Positions 1 to 10,638 of a stretch of DNA of 64,000 bases are shown one piece after another. The translations under genes were made by a program, and so were the position numbers. How positions within the stretch are numbered: the first letter of the stretch is position 1; each line of letters begins with the position of its first letter. Source of the DNA: Tipula vernalis (Eukaryota; Arthropoda; Insecta; Diptera; Tipulidae); contig OY282558.1 in assembly GCA_958295665.1 (NCBI GenBank), forward strand, positions 309,228,092 through 309,292,091, given 5' to 3'. The notes below the pieces were generated by a model. The model was not told where the DNA came from, did no database searches, and worked only from the letters and a program-made list of their open reading frames with translations.

Positions 1-678
1 GCAAAAGGATTTAAGGCAACTGAAGCATCGATTAAGCTAAAACGGAGAGGCAAAGTACCTCTCAACATGTTTATGTTGACCTTCGATACTGATGAAGATA
101 TCGAAAAAATTTATCAAATTAAGTACATCTTGGGGTGCAAAGTGGTTATTCAGCCTCTAAGAAGATCTAAGCTTATACCACAATGTAAACAATGTCAAGC
201 CTATGGACATACACAAAAATATTGCAACAGGGAACCTAGGTGTGTCAAATGTTTAGGTAAACATCATACCAAAGATTGTGTAAAAGCCCAAAATGTTCAA
301 CCTAAATGCGTTCACTGTGGAGAAAACCATCCGGCTAACTACAGAGGATGCAGCGTTGCTATTGAACTGCAAAATATCAAAAATAAGAACGTGATTACTA
401 AAAATCCAAGTTCATTCAGGAAACAAGCGGTTAAGATGAACCGACCCGAAGTAAATCGTAGAGTGTCGGGAACTACTCAAGGACAATTTGGTAAAATGAC
501 TTATGCTCAAGTAATGATGAGCAACGGAAATCCAGGAAAAACTGCTCAAAATGACGATATAAGTCAAACACTTAAATTAATTTTAAGCAGACTAAATACA
601 TTTGATGAGCGATTACAGAAACTAGAGTACAGCACTAAGGGAGCCATCCCTAAACAGAAAAATGGCCAAAGATCTTAG
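1..678 (+). CDS. LINE ORF1, gag-like zinc-knuckle protein, 5' partial
   Basis: This encodes the nucleic-acid-binding protein of the retrotransposon. The frame is open from the first base of the window, so the true start lies upstream; the in-frame ATG at 67 is internal. Three cysteine/histidine knuckles can be read in a row at about residues 37-95 counted from that ATG: CKQCQAYGHTQKYC, then CVKCLGKHHTKDC, then CVHCGENHPANYRGC. The C-terminal part is polar and ends GQRS. The stop overlaps the start of ORF2 by 17 bases, which is usual for jockey elements. Confidence 0.85.
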   Translation, partial: AKGFKATEASIKLKRRGKVPLNMFMLTFDTDEDIEKIYQIKYILGCKVVIQPLRRSKLIPQCKQCQAYGHTQKYCNREPRCVKCLGKHHTKDCVKAQNVQPKCVHCGENHPANYRGCSVAIELQNIKNKNVITKNPSSFRKQAVKMNRPEVNRRVSGTTQGQFGKMTYAQVMMSNGNPGKTAQNDDISQTLKLILSRLNTFDERLQKLEYSTKGAIPKQKNGQRS

Positions 679-3287
679 AATCTTATGTTGGAATGCCAAT
701 GGACTGATGCAACATCAACAAGAACTGCCAGTGGTCCTGGACACAGAAAAAATCGATGTATGTCTCATTACGGAAACACACTTCACTAGACAATCAAACA
801 TTAAATTTAAAAATTATCAAATATATCACACTATTCACCCTGGAAACACTGCTAAAGGAGGTAGTGCTGTTATAATTAGAAATAGTATTCATCACTATGA
901 GGAGTTAAAATATGAAACGGAAGAAATACAAGCAACTGCTGTTATTGTCAAATCCAAAAGTAGTTCTATTTGTATTGCTAGTATTTACTGCCCACCGAAG
1001 CACTCAATGAAAGAAAAAGATTATCTCGAGTTCCTCAGTAAATTAGGAAAACGATTTGTACTTGGAGGAGACTTTAATGCAAAAAATGTCCACTGGGGAT
1101 CCAGATTAACAACGACTAAGGGTAAAGAACTCCTAAAAGCTATCAGAAAATGCAGTTGTGAAGCCCTCTCAACTGGAAAACCAACCAACTGGCCAACTGA
1201 TCCAAACAAAGTACCAGATCTGATTGATTTCTTTATAATAAAGAACATATCTGTAAATTATGTACAAGTAGATGAAAGCCACGACTTAAACTCTGATCAT
1301 TCACCAATACTTCTAACGTTAAGTGAAAAAATCATTCAGAAAGAAAAAAACCCATTCCTAGTAAATAATCACACTAATTGGGCATGCTTTAGACTATTGC
1401 TAGAACAAAAAATTAACTTAATGGTTCCGTTAAAGACTGAAGAGCAATCAGCTTGGGAAAATACTCCTGAAATTAAAACGAAAATCAAGGGAAACAACTA
1501 CCCTATAGAAATTAGGGAACTCCTCGCAGAAAAAAGAAGAGCGAGAAGAGTATGGCAACAAACAAGGGCCCCCCCAAGATAAAACTCATTTGAACAGTCT
1601 CACTCAACAATTAAGAAGAGAGATCAAAGAATTGAAAGATGAATCAATCAGCAACTATTTAAGAAAATTAACTAATGATAACAGTACTGATTATTCTCTT
1701 TGGAAAGCAACCAAAAGAATCAAAAGACCAATAATGCAGATTCCCCCAATAAAAATAGCAGGTGAGAAATGGGCTAGAAATAATGAAGACAAAGCTCGAG
1801 AATTTGCCGAACACCTCGAAAAAATATTCCAGCCACATGAAGACCAAACGTTGGAAGCCGAGATAATAACTGAACAAGCTGTGCAAGAAAGTAAAGAAAT
1901 CCTACCGACAACACCAAAAGAAGTCATACGTGAGATAAAAGCTAATATGAATACGAAAAAAGCTCCTGGGTACGATCTTATTACTGCAGAAATCTTAAAA
2001 GAACTGCCAAGGAAAGCTCTGGTGAAACTCACCAATCTTATAAATGCAGCATTTAGAATCAAATGTGTACCAAGCTTATGGAAAATTGCAGAAGTAATTA
2101 TGATCCCAAAACCTGGGAAACCACCGCACATAACATCGTCTTATAGGCCAATTTCGCTATTGCCAGTCATGTCCAAACTCTTTGAGAAGCTTCTGGTAAA
2201 AAGATTAAATCCGATAATCGAGAATAAAAACTTGATCCCAAATCATCAGTTCGGTTTTCGCAACCAACACTCAACAATTGATCAAGTACACAGAATAACC
2301 AGTATAATTGAGAAAGCATTAGAGGAGAAAAAAGTCTGTTCAACAGTATTTCTAGACGTTGCACAAGCGTTTGATAGAGTGTGGCATGAAGGACTTAACC
2401 ACAAGTTAAGGAATCTTCTACCAATACAATTTGCTAAGATACTGGAATCATACTTGAAAGATAGGTTCTTCAGGATTAAGTTAGATGATACATTTTCTGA
2501 ATTGAAAGAAATCAATGCAGGAGTTCCACAGGGCAGTGTATTAGGGCCGGTTTTATACCTACTATACACTTATGATCTACCTACATTAGAAAACAACACG
2601 GTGGCAACTTTTGCAGATGATACGGCGATCTTAGCTGTTGGAAAAAGCAACGAAGAATCAACACAGAAGTTACAATCAGCTATAACTCAAATATATAAAT
2701 GGACAAAAAGATGGAGAATAAAACTAAATGAAGCTAAATCAGTTCACATCAACTTTACAAACAGACGAATCGAACATATTCCGATTACCATAAATCGGGA
2801 AATAATACCGCATGCGAACACAGCTAAGTATCTCGGCATGACCCTGGATGCTAAACTACGATGGAAATCACACGTCAAGAAGAAAAGTGAAGAATTACGA
2901 CTTAAATACAGAAAAATGTATTGGCTGATGGGAAGGAACTCTTCTTTATCAACATACAACAAGCTTCTACTTTATAAGCAAATATTGAAACCGATTTGGA
3001 CTTATGGTATTCAGCTTTGGGGTTGTACCAAACAGAGCAACGTAAATATCATCCAAAGATTTCAGAATATGGTATTAAGGAACATCGTTGATGCACCTTG
3101 GTATGTCAGGAACAATGACCTTCATAGGGACCTTAAAATGAACCTCATCTTAAATGAAATCCAGGAAAAAGCACGGAGACACGAAGAAAGGCTCCGCCAA
3201 CATGTGAACATTGAGGCAACTCAGCTCCTAAGCATCACGAATTTAGTTCGCAGACTTAAAAGAGCCAAACCTTTTGAGCTGGTGTGA
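662..3287 (+). pseudogene. LINE ORF2, endonuclease-reverse transcriptase, one frameshift
   Basis: The first block, 662-1582, is an apurinic-like endonuclease with WNANGL near the start, ITETHF, GGDFNAKNVHWGS and SDHSPILL. The second block, 1590-3287, lies in another frame and holds the reverse transcriptase: LDVAQAFDRVWHEGL, then AGVPQGSVLGP, then the catalytic FADDTAIL, followed by the thumb and the WTYGIQLWG segment typical of jockey RTs. The two blocks are separated only by a run of seven C at 1569-1575; one extra base there explains the stop at 1580-1582. It is either a real inactivating mutation or a homopolymer sequencing error. No other lesion was noticed. Confidence 0.88.
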
Positions 3288-3515
3288 TTGTCAGTTTAAG
3301 CAGCATTATGCTGATCTAAAATCCATAACAAAGATGTGGTTTACTTCAATTTACCAAACACTATGGAACGCCAATGGGAAGAATCCATAGATTAATTTAA
3401 GTTAGTAAATTAAGTCAGAAACAAATTGCTCATTAGTCCAGGAGACTAGATTGTAATTACATAAAATAAATAAATAAAATTTATTTTAAATATAAAAAAT
3501 AAAAAAAAATAAAAA

Positions 3516-3755
3516 TGTATCGAAAGGAGGACTATACAAGCCGACTGAGCCTTTTTTAAATGAAGTAGAAAAATTAAATAATATATTTAATGATATAAAT
3601 GGGGATTCGATTAAAACTGGCAAACACTTTATAGGCAATTTATTAAATAACTCAGAAAACATAGATTTAAGTAAGGATGTGAAAATTCTGTTTTTTAAAT
3701 GCAAAATGTATTTTAAAATGCGACTTTTGAATAAAAATATTTCAGCAACATAACA
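3516..3755 (+). pseudogene. Possible DNA-transposase C-terminal remnant
   Basis: A plus-strand frame of about 79 codons runs from about 3517 to a TAA at 3753-3755. It contains GGLYKPTEPF and later FFKCKMYFKMRLLNKNI. This looks like the C-terminal segment of P-element/hAT-type transposases, where a GGL..PS motif precedes a basic R-hydrophobic-R-x-LN motif. There is no start codon and no upstream catalytic part. The assignment rests on pattern memory only. It starts about 40 bp after the LINE tail. Confidence 0.3.
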
Positions 3756-4183
3756 CATTAAATAAAAATAAAAAATTTAAAAAAACTGTAACATAAAATT
3801 AAATTTAATGCTTTTTATTCAAAATAATTTAATTTTTCATGGAACATAGTGAGTAAAAAATATAAATTAAACTAAAAAACTTTTCGTTTCACTGCTATAA
3901 AAAAAAATGCCTAACCACATAAAAGCGTCTACAAATCTACTGAAAATTTCTTGTTTTTTGTTAGATATAATTGACAACAAATATGTTTTTCTCCCAACGT
4001 CTTAAAAGCCTCTTGTTTTAATACTGTTTTTTGGTATTAAAGTTGGCCTTTTTCTTACTATTTTATAAAATGTGTGTGTTGCTAAGCTACACTTTTAATC
4101 CTTGGTGTAAAAGTAGGTATTTTTAATACTATAGGAGAAAAATATTATAGTGAAGACACAATAATATGTATAATGTATATATT
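3756..4183. other. AT-rich spacer, nothing recognised
   Basis: No coding potential, no tRNA-like boxes and no clear repeat were seen. The stretch only separates the transposase remnant from the long inverted repeat. Confidence 0.5.
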
Positions 4184-5125
4184 ACAAGTAAGTACAAATT
4201 ATGTAATTAAAATTTCAAAATTGAAAGTAATTTTGTTGAAATATTTTGTGAAACTAAGGAGATCATGACTTTTGTTTGGTTTGACTATTGTAAGTGTCAA
4301 ACTGCCAAGCTATAATTATAATATTTTTCTTGCGAACAAAATGTTTGAATCAGAAGATTTATCAAATTTACCTCCGGATGTGGTTCAAACAGCAAAGGAA
4401 ATTGTATTAAACCTATTGCCATCAAAATCACGTAAGATTTACGAGTGCGCATATAACCGATTTTTGAAGTGGTGTACTGAAAAAAATGTGCAATCTGGAT
4501 TATATTCAGAAAGCGTTCTATTGGCATACTTTGCCAATTTGTCTACGAAGATGAAAAGTTCGACTCTTTGGGCGCAATATTCTATGGTTAAGGCCACATT
4601 AAATTATAAAAATGGCGTAAACATCGAAAAATATTCCAAATTGCGAGCATTTTTAAAAAAACAGAATGTTGGTTACACAGCAAAAAAATCGAGGGTTCTC
4701 GATAAAGCACAAATCGACTTGTTTTTAAATTTTGCTCCCAAAGAGTCGAACTTTTCATCTTCGTAGACAAATTGGCAAAGTATGCCAATAGAACGCTTTC
4801 TGAATATAATCCAGATTGCACATTTTTTTCAGTACACCACTTCAAAAATCGGTTATATGCGCACTCGTAAATCTTACGTGATTTTGATGGCAATAGGTTT
4901 AATACAATTTCCTTTGCTGTTTGAACCACATCCGGAGGTAAATTTGATAAATCTTCTGATTCAAACATTTTGTTCGCAAGAAAAATATTATAATTATAGC
5001 TTGGCAGTTTGACACTTACAATAGTCAAACCAAACAAAAGTCATGATCTCCTTAGTTTCACAAAATATTTCAACAAAATTACTTTCAATTTTGAAATTTT
5101 AATTACATAATTTGTACTTACTTGT
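4184..5125. repeat. Near-perfect 389-bp inverted repeat around a recombinase fragment
   Basis: Bases 4184 to about 4572 reappear in reverse complement at about 4738-5125, separated by a unique 165-bp spacer. I compared the arms by eye and saw essentially no mismatch, including the non-coding 150 bp upstream of the ORF. Each arm contains the first roughly 75 codons of a tyrosine-recombinase-like gene, so the same N-terminus can be read from both strands. Transcription through it would give a long hairpin RNA. It could be a foldback derivative of the element, a recent inverted duplication, or an assembly artefact. Confidence 0.85.
4341..4766 (+). pseudogene. Crypton-like tyrosine recombinase, N-terminal fragment
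   Basis: The frame is open upstream, but the plausible start is the ATG at 4341 (MFESEDL). The product shows an all-helical core-binding domain of tyrosine recombinases: LLPSKSRKIYECAYNRFLKW, then LLAYFANLS, SSTLWAQYSMVKATLN and LRAFLKK. This arrangement is common in insect Crypton-type genes. The catalytic R-H-R-Y domain is absent, because the frame runs into the inverted second arm at about 4738 and stops soon after. The opposite-strand copy, 5037-4588 (ATG at 4968), has the same first part and a different, meaningless tail. Neither can encode an active recombinase. Confidence 0.6.
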
Positions 5126-5190
5126 ATAATTAGTTTATAATAAGCATTTCTTCGTTGAAGAAAAAATAGTATGTGTTATTCGGATTAAAA

Positions 5191-5294
5191 GTGACTTTGT
5201 TTGACTCGCAAATATTTGCTTTTGCTCGGCTACGCTGCGCTTCGCCTCGCATGCAAATATAATTGCTCGTCAAACAAAGTATCACTTTTAATCC
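5191..5294. repeat. Short inverted repeat flanking a GC-rich core
   Basis: GGATTAAAAGTGACTTTGTT at 5191 is mirrored by an almost identical reverse complement ending near 5294. Between them lies an unusually GC-rich stretch (about 5220-5255), itself partly palindromic around ATGCAAAT/ATTTGC words. It may be the end of the neighbouring recombinase element or a small MITE. Confidence 0.5.
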
Positions 5295-5512
5295 TAATGA
5301 CACAATGTACTATTTCGTATCAGTAATGACTTTCTAATGATCACACATATATCCAGGTTAGCCGGTGCTGACATTTGTTGGAGTATTTTGGAATTTACCA
5401 AACAACAAGTAAATAATAATTGTAAAAGTTTTTTTTAATTATATAAGTTTCTGACTCAGTATTTAATATTAAACGCATAAATCAAATTCATTATAAAATG
5501 AAAATTTGAATA

Positions 5513-5895
5513 TTAAAGCTGAGTTTATACTTCAATTTGTTCGTTCATTCATTCATTCAAACATTTTTTTCGACCAATCATATTGCTTAAAAATTACAAA
5601 TTTTTTCTTCTGAATTTTTTCACAAGAGATAGTTTAATTTTAACTTTTTGACTGAACAAACAAAGAGTGAAAGAGACAACATGGTACAAAAATGAAAAAT
5701 TTCCAAACAGAAAAAATCAAAAATAAAATATCATTGAATTTTCCATCAAACAAAAACAAAAATTAAAAATTTTCAATAGTAGATGGCGACAAAATCGTTC
5801 TATAATTTTACCATAGTATGAATCGTCAAAACCAAATTATTGAACGAATGAATGAATGAATGAACGAACAAATTGAAGTATGAAATCAGCTTTAA
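5513..5895. mobile_element. MITE with about 48-bp terminal inverted repeats and TTAA flanks
   Basis: The left end reads TTAA-AGCTGA and the right end is its reverse complement. The repeats continue inward through ACTTCAATTTGTTCGTTC and a (CATT)n tract for about 48 bp with a few differences. TTAA on both sides suggests a piggyBac-type target duplication. The interior (about 270 bp) is AT-rich and non-coding. Confidence 0.75.
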
Positions 5896-8109
5896 TGGTT
5901 TATGATATTTTTGACACATACACCAATAACAATTTAATTTAAAAAAATAAAAAAAAATAAAAATTTTAAATGAATTTTTTCACATATTTAAAAACAACAT
6001 GGCCGAGTAAGTGATTTTTTTAGAACCGAATGACGACATGCGCAGAAGAGGACGAATTTGAAACAGCTGTCAATCATACCTATATAGCTTTGTTTGCCGT
6101 GGTATATTCCCGTGTCTCATTTTCGTCTTTCTTTGCGCATCACGTCACGTGTAGACAAAAAAGCATATATTTATATAAAGTTTGGCGGTTTTTTGATTAA
6201 TTTTTTAGATAAATCAAGAATAATCGTATGTTTTTTAATAAACCGTATTTACAATTGATAATGATAGTTTACCGAGACCCTTTTTATGCTTTATATTTTT
6301 TTATGGTCCAAATATTTGATAAATAATTCCTTCGAGTATATAATGTCTAAGATAAATGGAAAAAAGGATAGACAAAATTATGAGTACATAAAATAAAACA
6401 ATTAAATTATTAAATTTTTTTGGTCATTTGAACATACGTACCAATTATTAAAATTTATTTTTTATGTTATATGTATCTACTCAAATTTTTGCCATTTATT
6501 TTCGTTTGGCTTCAAATTATTAGTATCACGTACCTATTCAAATATGTTCATATTCAACGTTAAATATAAATGTAAAAATATATTAAATAAAAATTCAGTT
6601 CCCAAATTATTGTTAACGTTATAGATATACAACTAAATCAAAACACCCATTCACTATTTAGTGTTCTATATGTGTTCTTATCAGAAGTACAATTGATAGT
6701 TTTGTTGCAATAGGAATAATTCAAATTTAGTATGTTTAAAATCGAACAATCCCAAATTTTTGAATTAAATAATTTAAATCTAAACGTTCTCTGCATTTAA
6801 CAAAAAAAATTATACTCATAAAATCGGAAACTTGTTAGCAATGTGCTCAAACATTCTGCTCTAGACACGAATATTAAAATATGACTCTTTTCGCGATTTA
6901 ATTCCAAAAGTATTGCAGTATATAACTAAAATAAAAATCGATATGTTTAATTTTAACATAAAGTCGAGAAACAATTAATGGCAAGAATAAAGAAAAATTC
7001 ATTTATTTTCCATTTTATTTAAAAAATTAATAAAAATATCACGAAACTCCATATAAATATAAGCATTTTTTTCTACGCGTGACGTCAAATTGCGCAAAAA
7101 AGATAGCAACAGCATGCACAATATTATACCTTTATTTTCTGTATATCTTGATCACTGCTAGTCCGTATGGTTTTTTGACAGAAAATATCCAACTTCTACA
7201 ATTTTTTTCTATATAATTGTAAAAGTGTTTGCTTACCTCGCAACGATTACCTAAATAAAACTTTGCTAGGTAAAAAATAGTCGATGTTAAATAAGATGGC
7301 TTAGGTAAGACTGCGGCGGTAGAACTGGCAGGGTTTATAGTTCCTATTGATTTATTACCGATTGCAAGGCCCGCGACATGTTTGAAACTTTTCAGATTTC
7401 GTAAGAATTAACAGGGACTCTTATTGATGTTTTTCTTTTCAATTTTTTGTGTGTTTTAGCATCAGTAATTTTCCGTGAAATGTATTGACAAAATATTTAA
7501 TTATATTTGCGTGCTTAATATAAATTTGGAATAAATTACGATTTCTGGAAAATCTCGACCCAAATCTTTCGAGATTTCGAGAGTTAAAAAAGATGAAGAT
7601 TTTTCGAGAGGAACCCCTAACTTCGGCTAGCCAGATTTGAAATTCCAATTTGAACTGCGCTAATCCATACATAATTATTTAAGCTACATAGGAGAAAAGG
7701 AATATAGGAGAAAAGGAATATAGGAAAAAAATCCGGAGCCGGGGCCTGTCAATTTCACATTACTCCGGCTCCGACTCCTTTAAAAATACGAAAATAAACA
7801 TAAACTCCGCGCCTCCGACTCCACAGCCCTGCAAATATCGTTTCCCCAAAACGAATTTTCACAAAAAAAAAATTGCTCAAACTAACTCTACCGCAAAATT
7901 TGAATAGCCAAAATTATAATTTATTTATATACATATGTAGGTGTTTATAACATAAAATAATGTAACAAACATAACATAATATAACATAACATGACAAAAC
8001 ATAACAAACTTAAATTAACAAATTTAAAATAAAATACATAACAAAATTAAACGGTCAAATTATACGTGATTGAACGCTAATACTCAATCTTCGAATAATT
8101 CTGTTTTTT
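5896..8109. repeat. Non-coding repeat region, possible 1-kb inverted-repeat element
   Basis: No gene was found. About 6130-6180 (TTGCGCATCACGTCACGTGT and on) is mirrored at about 7066-7116, which suggests a non-autonomous element of about 1 kb with about 50-bp imperfect arms. At 7690-7725 a 16-bp GGAGAAAAGGAATATA unit is repeated. At about 7725-7832 is a degenerate dispersed repeat rich in CTCCGACTCC; related copies occur at about 9865-9975 and 15711-15740. Confidence 0.45.
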
Positions 8110-9370
8110 TTAATTGATTAACTTTATTGTTTTGACCCGTTTAACCAGAATATTGTTTGTTGGCCAAGTATGACCGGCTGCATGCTTATCCACCTGATAT
8201 ATAGCGAATATATACTCTTTACGCAGATGCTCAATTAGGCAATACGTTCCGACGTGCGCTTTTCCCGTTATTATTTGAAGCTGTCTTGCCAAGCTCCGGC
8301 GTTGTTTGTGGTTAGCGGTAAACTTTTGCAATTTCGTTCATAAGCAGAGCAAAAATGCGGTGTATAGCGTGGAGGTTTGTTTGTCGTTTACAACATAATT
8401 TCTGCCAAACCAAACAGCAATCTTTTGTGACCGCTGATTGACGTGCTTCAATAATTCTTTAAAAAATTCTTGAATTTTGTCAGAATGGATGAACGCCAAG
8501 GTCCGGATCATTCGAATATCAAGAGCGAAAGTCTCATTTGTACCGTATGAAGTTGAGAGTCCTTCCTTCTTTACGCGGCGCCAGATGATTTGGCCAAGAT
8601 GAAAATAACAACCATGGAATCGCATAATCGGAAACACAGTCTTGAGAGCAGAGATGGAAGCTTTCTCAAAATCAACCAATACAATATTTGGCTTCAACTT
8701 CGTAAATCATTTCGTCATAACATTTCGGCGACTTTGAACAACGTCATCAAACAAAAAAGCGCCGGTACGGTAACGCTGTCAATTTTTGCAAAAATCGTAA
8801 ATAGTTGACGAAATATGGATGGAACAATGTCAAATGTTCCATCCATCAGCCAACAGTTTACCTTTTCGAGCATTCATTAAGTTATACTAACTGCCAAACC
8901 GATTTTCAGATAAAGTAAATACTTCGCCGTCTACTCTTCTTAGATTTTCAGGAATATGTATATCACGGACTATAGTTGGTTCTTTAACTAAAGATTGTCG
9001 AGCTCGTTTTATCTTGGATTTCTGTGCTTCTTTATTAGCTAAATACATCCTAGATGTTTTTGGACAGTTGACAATACTGTCCCTTATTGTCGCTGCTGGA
9101 TGTTTGTTTGTAGTGCTAGAGTCTCTTTTAGTTTATTATTGGCATGGCGTACTGGCAATTCGCTCGCTGTCGTACCATGCACATGTGTTGAAGGTCCTTA
9201 ACGATAAAATGTCCATTTTCAATTTTTGTTGTTATCCGTGCCTTACATTGGTGTTTGCGACGATCCACACAACCCCAATAAAAACGATTTTTATCCATGG
9301 CTTTAACATCAATGTAGTAACTATATCCTACATGGCACAACAAATGTTTGCCTTTGTTAGACTTCATAAT
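8110..9370 (-). pseudogene. Decayed FLYWCH zinc-finger / MULE transposase
   Basis: Read on the minus strand, the 5' block (9367-9128) is a FLYWCH-type finger: KGKHLLCHVGYSYY, then FYWGCVDRRKHQCKAR, with the usual aromatic and Cys/His spacing. About 300 bp further on comes DGTFDIVPSIFRQLFTIFAK, the MULE catalytic start with its first Asp, at about 8850-8780. Next is VDFEKASISALKTVFP with GCYFHLGQ (second acidic residue and the C-x-H motif) at 8697-8338. A basic C-terminal block follows (8331-8110). The blocks sit in different frames with stops between, so this is a dead copy of a transposon-borne gene. Confidence 0.7.
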
Positions 9371-9501
9371 AGAAAAGCCATTTTATTTTAATTTGTAAAT
9401 GGAAATTTTTTTAATTGTCAGACATTCACAAAGGAATCAACGCATTCCATTATCATTTTGCATTCTATTATTATAACATTAAACACTTTAATACTTGTTG
9501 C

Positions 9502-9580
9502 ATCATCAAAAATCCCTAAAATTTTGAATTGGATGTTTCGCACGAAATATCCAATTCAAAATTTTGGGATTTTTGGTGAT
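9502..9580. repeat. Hairpin-forming palindrome
   Basis: Arms of about 32 bases (9502-9533 and 9549-9580, containing CCAATTCAAAATTTT on the right) pair almost perfectly around a 15-base loop whose core, TTTCGCACGAAA, is itself palindromic. Downstream to about 9730 the sequence consists of degenerate TTTTTGGGCAAA-like repeats. It is probably a MITE or a remnant of one. Confidence 0.6.
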
Positions 9581-9730
9581 CTTTTTGGCAAAAAAATTTT
9601 GGATAAAATTTTTTTGGCTAAACTATATTTTATGAAACGATATTTGGGAAAACAGTAATTACGGAAATTTTTTGGGAAAAAATTTTGGGCAAATGTTATT
9701 GGGGAACTTTTTTGGGCAAACCAACCGAAC

Positions 9731-10129
9731 CCAATTAAAAATTCTTAAATTCGAATATGTACAAACAAAAAATAATAATTGGCATTGTATGGGCAAGCAC
9801 AACGTGTATTCTAGCAAGTTTTAAGAAAACCCCATTAAAAATATCATTGATGGAAAATTGTAAGGCTGAATTCGGAGCCGTGGAGTTTCAGGTTATTTTC
9901 GTTTTTTTTTAAAGAATCCGGAATCGGAGCCAGAGCTCTGAGGAATCGGCCGACTCCGACTCTGTTTTTGATATTATTTTCCTATTCCACTAAACGTATA
10001 TGTAAACAAAAATGGCGATGCTTTAATTTTTGGCGGCTGATAATTGGACACCATATTTGTCACATTTAATCCGCGGCCAGACGATTGCAAATAATACACG
10101 AATATGATGCTATTTAATAATGATGCGAA
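9731..10129. other. Non-coding, contains a copy of a dispersed repeat
   Basis: No coding sequence was seen. At about 9865-9975 there is a degenerate copy, in opposite orientation, of the GGAGTCGGAG-rich repeat seen at 7725-7832. The boundary with the gypsy LTR to the right cannot be placed precisely. Confidence 0.4.
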
Positions 10130-10549
10130 TAATACAAAATCAATTCAATTTATCACCAACGAATTTATTTATTTAGCACAAGAATTATTACAACACAATT
10201 TCAATACAATTTATTAATAAAAATTCACAAAATCACTTTATATAAATTATTCTCAAATTTTACTATACACTTATAATTTTTATTTCGCACTGCAACACTT
10301 TTTAAATCACTTTTTAATTACTTTTTAATCTTCACACTGTCGCTTTCCAAATACTACTGATCCAATTCGACTTCGTTCGCCTTTTTATATACACAAACCA
10401 AACTTATATAAAGCTCATGATTTTTCTAGTTAGAATAGTGTAGAAACATTACGTAACAATTTTAATCATGGAAAATTCCATTTTAGTACAGTTAAACATT
10501 GAGCTATTAATTTAACTTCTTCTATTACACACTAGGTGTCACCGTCACA
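10130..10549 (-). repeat. Putative 3' LTR of the gypsy element
   Basis: On the minus strand a purine tract (AGGTGGGGGTAG, 10560-10549) ends pol and is followed by TGTGACGGTGACACC, which fits a polypurine tract next to an LTR beginning with TG. Within the LTR a TATA-like motif (CTTTATATAAG) occurs at about 10400. The far end of the LTR is not defined, because no intact second LTR is present for comparison; 10130 is a guess. Confidence 0.45.
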
Positions 10550-10638
10550 CTACCCCCACCTAATCCTGTTCGTCCCGAATAGGACCCAAATCACCTCCTC
10601 TGTATAGGGCTATCCTCTCCAAATGCACCACCTTTGGC

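Larger units (their letters stand above)
1..3480 (+). mobile_element. Jockey-clade non-LTR retrotransposon, cut by the window start
   Basis: The coding order is gag-like ORF1 with zinc knuckles, then an endonuclease plus reverse transcriptase ORF2, with no RNase H domain after the RT. This is the jockey-clade layout. The 5' end lies outside the window, because ORF1 is open from base 1. After the ORF2 stop at 3287 there is a roughly 190-bp 3' UTR ending in a short (TAAA)n-type tail at about 3462-3480, which marks the 3' end. The copy carries a single frame break in ORF2 at the C run 1569-1575 but otherwise looks young. Confidence 0.88.

Noticed and set aside
7439..7672. 77-codon minus-strand frame
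   Set aside because: No start context, no recognisable motif, low complexity and no homologous pattern; chance frame in AT-rich DNA.
9014..9391. 125-codon plus-strand frame with hydrophobic segments
   Set aside because: It is the opposite strand of the FLYWCH/MULE coding blocks, whose motifs are clear on the minus strand.
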